Source of the DNA: Oscillospiraceae bacterium
GTDB lineage: Bacteria; Bacillota_A; Clostridia; Oscillospirales; Oscillospiraceae
Assembly (NCBI GenBank): GCA_017415945.1
Contig: JAFQDR010000031.1
Span: 1 to 7,026 of the forward strand
Direction of reading: 5' to 3'
DNA: 7,026 nt
The notes below the pieces were generated by a model. It did not search any database. It was given only the letters and a program-made list of their open reading frames with translations, and was not told the origin of the DNA. Numbering within the stretch: position 1 is the first letter of the stretch; each line of letters begins with the position of its first letter. Both the position numbers and the translations under genes were made by a program. Below are positions 4,197 to 7,026 of this stretch, in pieces.

Positions 4197-6209
4197 TTAC
4201 TTGAACGCTACCATGGTGTTGGCTACAGTCATGGTGGTCATCAGAACTGCGTTCAAAATTGCGGGTGTCCAGATGTTGCCGCTTCTCTTGTAGATGTAGC
4301 GGGAGATAATGGCTGCGATACCCAGAGTGGGAACCATTGCTACCATCATAATGCCGGACAGTGCGGAGCCGTCATTGACAGCAACGCCGGTTGCAAACAG
4401 ACTGCCGTACTGAACTGCCAGCCAGATTGCGGGGCCGCCTGCGTTCAGGACGATGGCCAGCAGATAGCCCTTCCAGCCCTGCAGCTTTTCGTTGTTGGTG
4501 TTGATGACGATGGCTGCGGTATTGATCAGATAGAAGATCAGGAAGGTGGGCAGGTAGGTCAGAATTGCGGGAATGATGTTTGCATCGAAGGTCTTGAAGG
4601 CGAAGGTCCAGATACGGAAGTCAGCCAGGAAGATTGCATCGATGATGAACAGCACTGCGTATGCGATGACTACGATAGCCAAGCCGCTGCAGATACCGCT
4701 GATCACGACCTTGGGGGTCAGCACTACGCCGTAATCGCAGCGACCCACGCCGTCCTTTGCCTTGAACAGCACGTAAACGGTACCCATGATGGCCAGAGAG
4801 AGCATTGCGCATGCGATGGTCCAGTATGCAATGGAGTTGATGCCGATTGCGGTGAAGCGGCCATTGTCTGCGTACATGGCGTTGGAGGCAACCACTGCCA
4901 GACCTGCGCCGCCGATGGCCATGACGATGCCGCCGCCCACGACCTTCTTCACCAGTGCGAAGAACAGGCCGGCCACAGCAACGATGACACCTGCGTAAAC
5001 CAGAACATTGACCATGGGAGTGCCTGCGCCTTCATCCATCAAGGGAGTAAAGAAGATTGCGGGCAGCAGGATGGCTGCAATGGTAATCAGGATATTCGCG
5101 ATCTTTACGCCGCCTTCCGCTGCGGGCAGAGCGGGCAGCTCACCGCTCTTTGCCTTCTTGAAGAAGGGCAGAGCCAGCACTACATCCGCTGCGCCCAGGA
5201 TCAGCAGAACAAAGCCGATGAGGGCAACAAATTCTGCCAGTTCCTTCCAGATCCAAACCTGGTCGTCGGGAGCGATGTCGTTCAGCTGGTCGGCACATTC
5301 GGAGAATGCGTCATAGTAGAACTCGATGGCATAGCCGGTAGTGGTCTTGGAGAAGTGGTTCCAGGGATGGGTTTCGGCAGGCTGGTAAATAATGCGCTTG
5401 CCGCCGTCGGAGGTGTTATACCAGGTGTTTGCTTCGGGTGCAGCCTGTTCCAGCCAGGTCTGTGCGTCGGGAGTTGCAACGAAGTTCTTGTGGCGTACAG
5501 TGCCGCCTGCTTCGTTGGGATCATTGAAGAAGAATTCGTCGTACTGTGCGGCAACACGGCCCAAGGTACGGCCCGCACCTGTTGCTGCGGATGCGGCTGC
5601 GTCCACGCCGATGAATGCGGTGTAGGAGAAGTCAGCGCCTTCGGTGAGACCTGCGTGGATCTTCAGCACGCCGGTTTCGGGGTATGCCATGGCATCAAAT
5701 GCCAGAGCCGCGGTGGAGGAGAAGCCGCCCATGGAGTGACCGGTGACACCGATCATACCGTTGCCTGCTGCATCCTTCAGAACGTAGGGCTGTTCGTACA
5801 TGTACTGGACTGCGTCATACATGGAGTGCATCCAGAAGGGCAGCCACACGCCAAAGAAGCTGGTGTCGGAGTAGTTTTCGTGGCTCAGTGCGGAATGACC
5901 GTGGTCATACTGGTCCAGTGCCAGCACCACAAAGCCGCGGCGGGACAGCTCGATGGCATTGGCATCCTGCATTTCCGCAGAGTTCAGGTAGCCGTGGGTG
6001 ACGATGATGGTGGGCTTGGGATTGTCGGCGGACGCGTCTTCGGGCATGTACAGAAGACCGCTCAGCTCACCGTGACCGCCGTCGAAGCGGATACGGCTCA
6101 CATCCACCTTGCCGCTGCTGCCGTTGATGACGCTTGCCAAAATGCTGCCCAGCAGGATCAGCACAAGAGCCACAGCCAGCAGACCATAGGTACGCTTGCT
6201 CAGTTTCAT
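4197..6209 (-). CDS. Membrane-anchored alpha/beta hydrolase fused to a C-terminal multi-pass membrane domain
   Basis: The 670-residue protein has three parts. Residues 7-28 form a hydrophobic anchor without an obvious cleavage site. About 35-300 form an alpha/beta-hydrolase domain of the dienelactone-hydrolase/acyl-peptidase-like type. This has strand plus oxyanion segment TIIVTHGYLNS (67-77), DQYDHGHS (99-106), the nucleophile elbow GHSMGG (157-162, S159 as nucleophile), and HPWNH (281-285), which may supply the catalytic histidine. Residues 319-670 contain about nine or ten hydrophobic segments, roughly 323-349, 368-391, 398-420, 423-443, 455-482, 500-528, 544-569, 580-600, 615-636 and 647-668. 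The anchor implies that the hydrolase faces outside, acting on an unknown ester, amide or lipid substrate. The last segment (KRSGNIWTPAILNAV) recalls the final CPBP/CAAX-protease motif but has N where a histidine is usual; this likeness is tentative. The start is ATG 6209 with AGGAGG 5 nt upstream; a 35-residue extension to 6314 runs through the operators. Hydrolase call firm, function unknown. Confidence 0.87.
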   Translation of the reverse strand: MKLSKRTYGLLAVALVLILLGSILASVINGSSGKVDVSRIRFDGGHGELSGLLYMPEDASADNPKPTIIVTHGYLNSAEMQDANAIELSRRGFVVLALDQYDHGHSALSHENYSDTSFFGVWLPFWMHSMYDAVQYMYEQPYVLKDAAGNGMIGVTGHSMGGFSSTAALAFDAMAYPETGVLKIHAGLTEGADFSYTAFIGVDAAASAATGAGRTLGRVAAQYDEFFFNDPNEAGGTVRHKNFVATPDAQTWLEQAAPEANTWYNTSDGGKRIIYQPAETHPWNHFSKTTTGYAIEFYYDAFSECADQLNDIAPDDQVWIWKELAEFVALIGFVLLILGAADVVLALPFFKKAKSGELPALPAAEGGVKIANILITIAAILLPAIFFTPLMDEGAGTPMVNVLVYAGVIVAVAGLFFALVKKVVGGGIVMAIGGAGLAVVASNAMYADNGRFTAIGINSIAYWTIACAMLSLAIMGTVYVLFKAKDGVGRCDYGVVLTPKVVISGICSGLAIVVIAYAVLFIIDAIFLADFRIWTFAFKTFDANIIPAILTYLPTFLIFYLINTAAIVINTNNEKLQGWKGYLLAIVLNAGGPAIWLAVQYGSLFATGVAVNDGSALSGIMMVAMVPTLGIAAIISRYIYKRSGNIWTPAILNAVLMTTMTVANTMVAFK

Positions 6210-6214
6210 ATGTT

Positions 6215-6220
6215 CCTCCT
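6215..6220 (-). promoter_or_regulatory. Consensus ribosome binding site of the hydrolase gene
   Basis: AGGAGG on the minus strand lies 5 nt from the ATG at 6209 and is directly followed in the protein by a KLSKR-plus-hydrophobic N-terminus. Both mark this as the true start over the upstream in-frame ATG at 6314. Confidence 0.9.
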
Positions 6221-6231
6221 TTTCTCTTTTT

Positions 6232-6254
6232 GATTGTTTCCAACAGAAACAATC
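6232..6254. promoter_or_regulatory. Perfect palindrome 1, probable MarR-type operator
   Basis: GATTGTTTC (6232-6240) and GAAACAATC (6246-6254) form a perfect 9-bp inverted repeat around CAACA. Size and symmetry fit a dimeric winged-helix regulator such as the MarR protein encoded next door (inference). It lies in the untranslated leader of the hydrolase gene, about 12 bp upstream of its ribosome binding site, so a bound repressor would act as a roadblock. The same bases could also fold as an mRNA hairpin. Confidence 0.65.
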
Positions 6255-6279
6255 GGGGGTTAAACTGCGTCGGAAGCGG

Positions 6280-6302
6280 GATTGTTTCCGACGGAAATCA
6301 AA
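6280..6302. promoter_or_regulatory. Palindrome 2, related operator-like site
   Basis: GATTGTTTC (6280-6288) repeats the left arm of the palindrome at 6232 exactly. Here the perfect symmetry is the inner TTTCCG-A-CGGAAA (6285-6297), and the outer right arm has diverged (GAAATCAAA). The left arms of the two sites are 48 bp apart. A third half-site GTCGGAA (6269-6275) pairs with TTCCGAC (6286-6292). This site overlaps the predicted transcription start of the hydrolase gene (about 6306). Confidence 0.55.
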
Positions 6303-6312
6303 TTGCACTTTC

Positions 6313-6341
6313 ATTATAATATATGCTTATGCAAATTGCAA
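6313..6341 (-). promoter_or_regulatory. Predicted sigma-A promoter of the hydrolase gene
   Basis: On the minus strand, -35 TTGCAA (6341-6336) and a perfect -10 TATAAT (6318-6313) are separated by 17 bp. The predicted start near 6306 gives a leader of about 97 nt containing both palindromes. The -35 lies in one of two direct copies of CAAATTGCA (6299-6307 and 6332-6340). Confidence 0.7.
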
Positions 6342-6368
6342 TGATAACTTTAATTTTTTTATTTCTAC

Positions 6369-6397
6369 TTGTGAAATATGCACGATTCTGATATACT
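6369..6397 (+). promoter_or_regulatory. Predicted sigma-A promoter of the MarR gene
   Basis: -35 TTGTGA (6369-6374) and -10 TATACT (6392-6397) are 17 bp apart. The start would fall near 6404, giving a leader of about 30 nt, within the tandem GTGATAAAT repeat. This promoter and that of the hydrolase gene are separate and diverge back to back. Confidence 0.6.
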
Positions 6398-6415
6398 GTG
6401 ATAAATGTGATAAAT
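6398..6415 (+). repeat. Tandem 9-bp repeat GTGATAAAT x2 at the MarR gene start site
   Basis: Two exact, adjacent copies of GTGATAAAT begin immediately after the -10 hexamer and cover the predicted transcription start. It may be a binding site for autoregulation or a chance AT-rich duplication. It does not resemble the GATTGTTTC palindromes. Confidence 0.45.
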
Positions 6416-6432
6416 CTGAAAGGAGTCTGTCT

Positions 6433-6897
6433 ATGAAAATGAGCTGGATGGGCGAATATCGCGACATTGTGGAATCTCTGATCCACTACTGCAATATTTA
6501 CGCCGATGTATATAAGCACGAGCACATGGTTTTTCAGGATGTGACCTATTCCTTCTCGCAGGTTCAGGTATTGGAGTATTTATTGGAAAACGAGGAGCGG
6601 CAGGAGAATATGTCTGCCATTGCCGACCGTCTGGGCATCTCCCGCAGCAACTTTACCAAAATCGTCAACCGCTTGGAAGCCAAGGGTCTGGTGGATAAGC
6701 AGTATATGCAGGGCAGCCGCAAGGAGCTGATCGTCACGGTCAACGAGTTCGGCAAGGCATTGTACGAAGAGTATTCTCAGGATATTTTGAAGTCCCACTT
6801 CTCCCCCATGTTTAAGCAGCTGGAGCAGATCCCCAAGGAGTTTTACCCCATCCTCAGCGATGCATTGTACGATGCCATGCACGGGGAGAAACAATAA
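6433..6897 (+). CDS. MarR-family winged-helix transcriptional regulator
   Basis: The 154-residue product has the normal length for a MarR protein. Helices at about 7-50 belong to the dimerisation and entry part. The winged helix spans about 55-112: MSAIADRLGISRSNFTKIVN (60-79) is the helix-turn-helix with its recognition helix, RLEAKGLVDKQYMQGSRKEL (80-99) is the following helix and wing, and VTVNEFGKALYEEY (101-114) leads into the C-terminal dimerisation helices. MarR proteins act as DNA-binding dimers, most often repressors released by small phenolic or lipophilic ligands, and often control a divergent gene plus themselves. Here the divergent gene is the membrane hydrolase and the shared region holds palindromes of suitable size, so it is the likely target (inference). 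The ATG at 6433 follows AAAGGAG with 7 nt spacing. The in-frame upstream region back to 6196 has no promoter or ribosome site to support a longer start. Ligand unknown. Confidence 0.92.
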   Translation: MKMSWMGEYRDIVESLIHYCNIYADVYKHEHMVFQDVTYSFSQVQVLEYLLENEERQENMSAIADRLGISRSNFTKIVNRLEAKGLVDKQYMQGSRKELIVTVNEFGKALYEEYSQDILKSHFSPMFKQLEQIPKEFYPILSDALYDAMHGEKQ

Positions 6898-6946
6898 GCT
6901 CCGCTCCCGCCGCTTTCTCCGTCGCACCCAAATCTTCCTCCACACC

Positions 6947-7026
6947 GTAGGGCGGCTGCTTGCTGCCGCCGTGCCGCACCGAAGGAGCTGCCCATCTTAA
7001 CCTTCAAGCGGCGGCAGCAAGCAGCC
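6947..7026. repeat. Palindromic intergenic repeat, copy 2 (truncated by window end)
   Basis: From GTAGGGCGGCTGCTTGC onward this is collinear without gaps with the copy at 4055, including the TTAACCT in the middle. The right arm (to 7026) is the exact reverse complement of the left arm as far as it is visible. At 87 bp the unit would end 7 bases beyond the window, and symmetry predicts GCCCTAC there. Base changes relative to copy 1 fall in both arms together (GGGGGC to GGCTGC), so pairing between the arms is kept. It lies 50 bp after the MarR gene, where no other terminator is visible. Confidence 0.78.

Noticed and set aside
4068..6233. 721-codon open frame on the plus strand over the hydrolase gene
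   Set aside because: Same cause. It also starts inside the palindromic repeat and reads through a terminator; cysteine/histidine-rich nonsense with no domain.
6210..6314. 35-residue N-terminal extension of the hydrolase
   Set aside because: It covers the palindromes and the predicted transcription start; the ATG at 6209 has a consensus AGGAGG and starts a typical membrane-anchor N-terminus.

Overview
The window looks like chromosomal DNA from a moderately GC-rich, anaerobic, Gram-positive gut-type bacterium, most likely a Clostridia member of the Oscillospirales. This is inferred from strong AGGAGG-type ribosome binding sites, sigma-A promoters with 17-bp spacers, A/T-flanked intrinsic terminators, an oxygen-sensitive type of flavin/Fe-S enoate reductase, and GTAGGGCGGG-type intergenic palindromes. 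No tRNA, rRNA, CRISPR array, insertion sequence or phage gene was seen.

Layout. Positions 1-122 hold terminator-like hairpins. A 649-residue Old Yellow Enzyme/2-enoate reductase-family oxidoreductase lies on the minus strand (123-2072). A divergent control region (2073-2413) carries one promoter for each flanking gene and two different repeat families. A 469-residue protein with an N-terminal XRE helix-turn-helix and a large unrecognised C-terminal part follows on the plus strand (2414-3823). A 373-bp gap (3824-4196) holds a decayed copy of the regulator's 3' end, an 87-bp palindromic repeat and a bidirectional terminator shared by the two convergent genes. A 670-residue alpha/beta hydrolase fused to a multi-pass membrane domain lies on the minus strand (4197-6209). 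A second divergent control region (6210-6432) carries two palindromes and two promoters, and leads into a 154-residue MarR-family regulator on the plus strand (6433-6897). A second, window-truncated copy of the palindromic repeat closes the window.

How it works together (inference). The window is two 'enzyme + divergent regulator' pairs placed tail to tail: reductase/XRE and membrane hydrolase/MarR. The XRE promoter is embedded in a GTTGAC/GTCAAC repeat array, which suggests autoregulation. The reductase promoter is bracketed by a different 16-bp inverted repeat. The MarR-type palindromes lie in the untranslated leader of the hydrolase gene, where a bound regulator would act as a roadblock. 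Substrates of both enzymes are unknown. The most distinctive items are the operator architecture, the decayed tail duplication with synonymous changes, the hydrolase-membrane fusion and the uncharacterised sensor half of the XRE protein.
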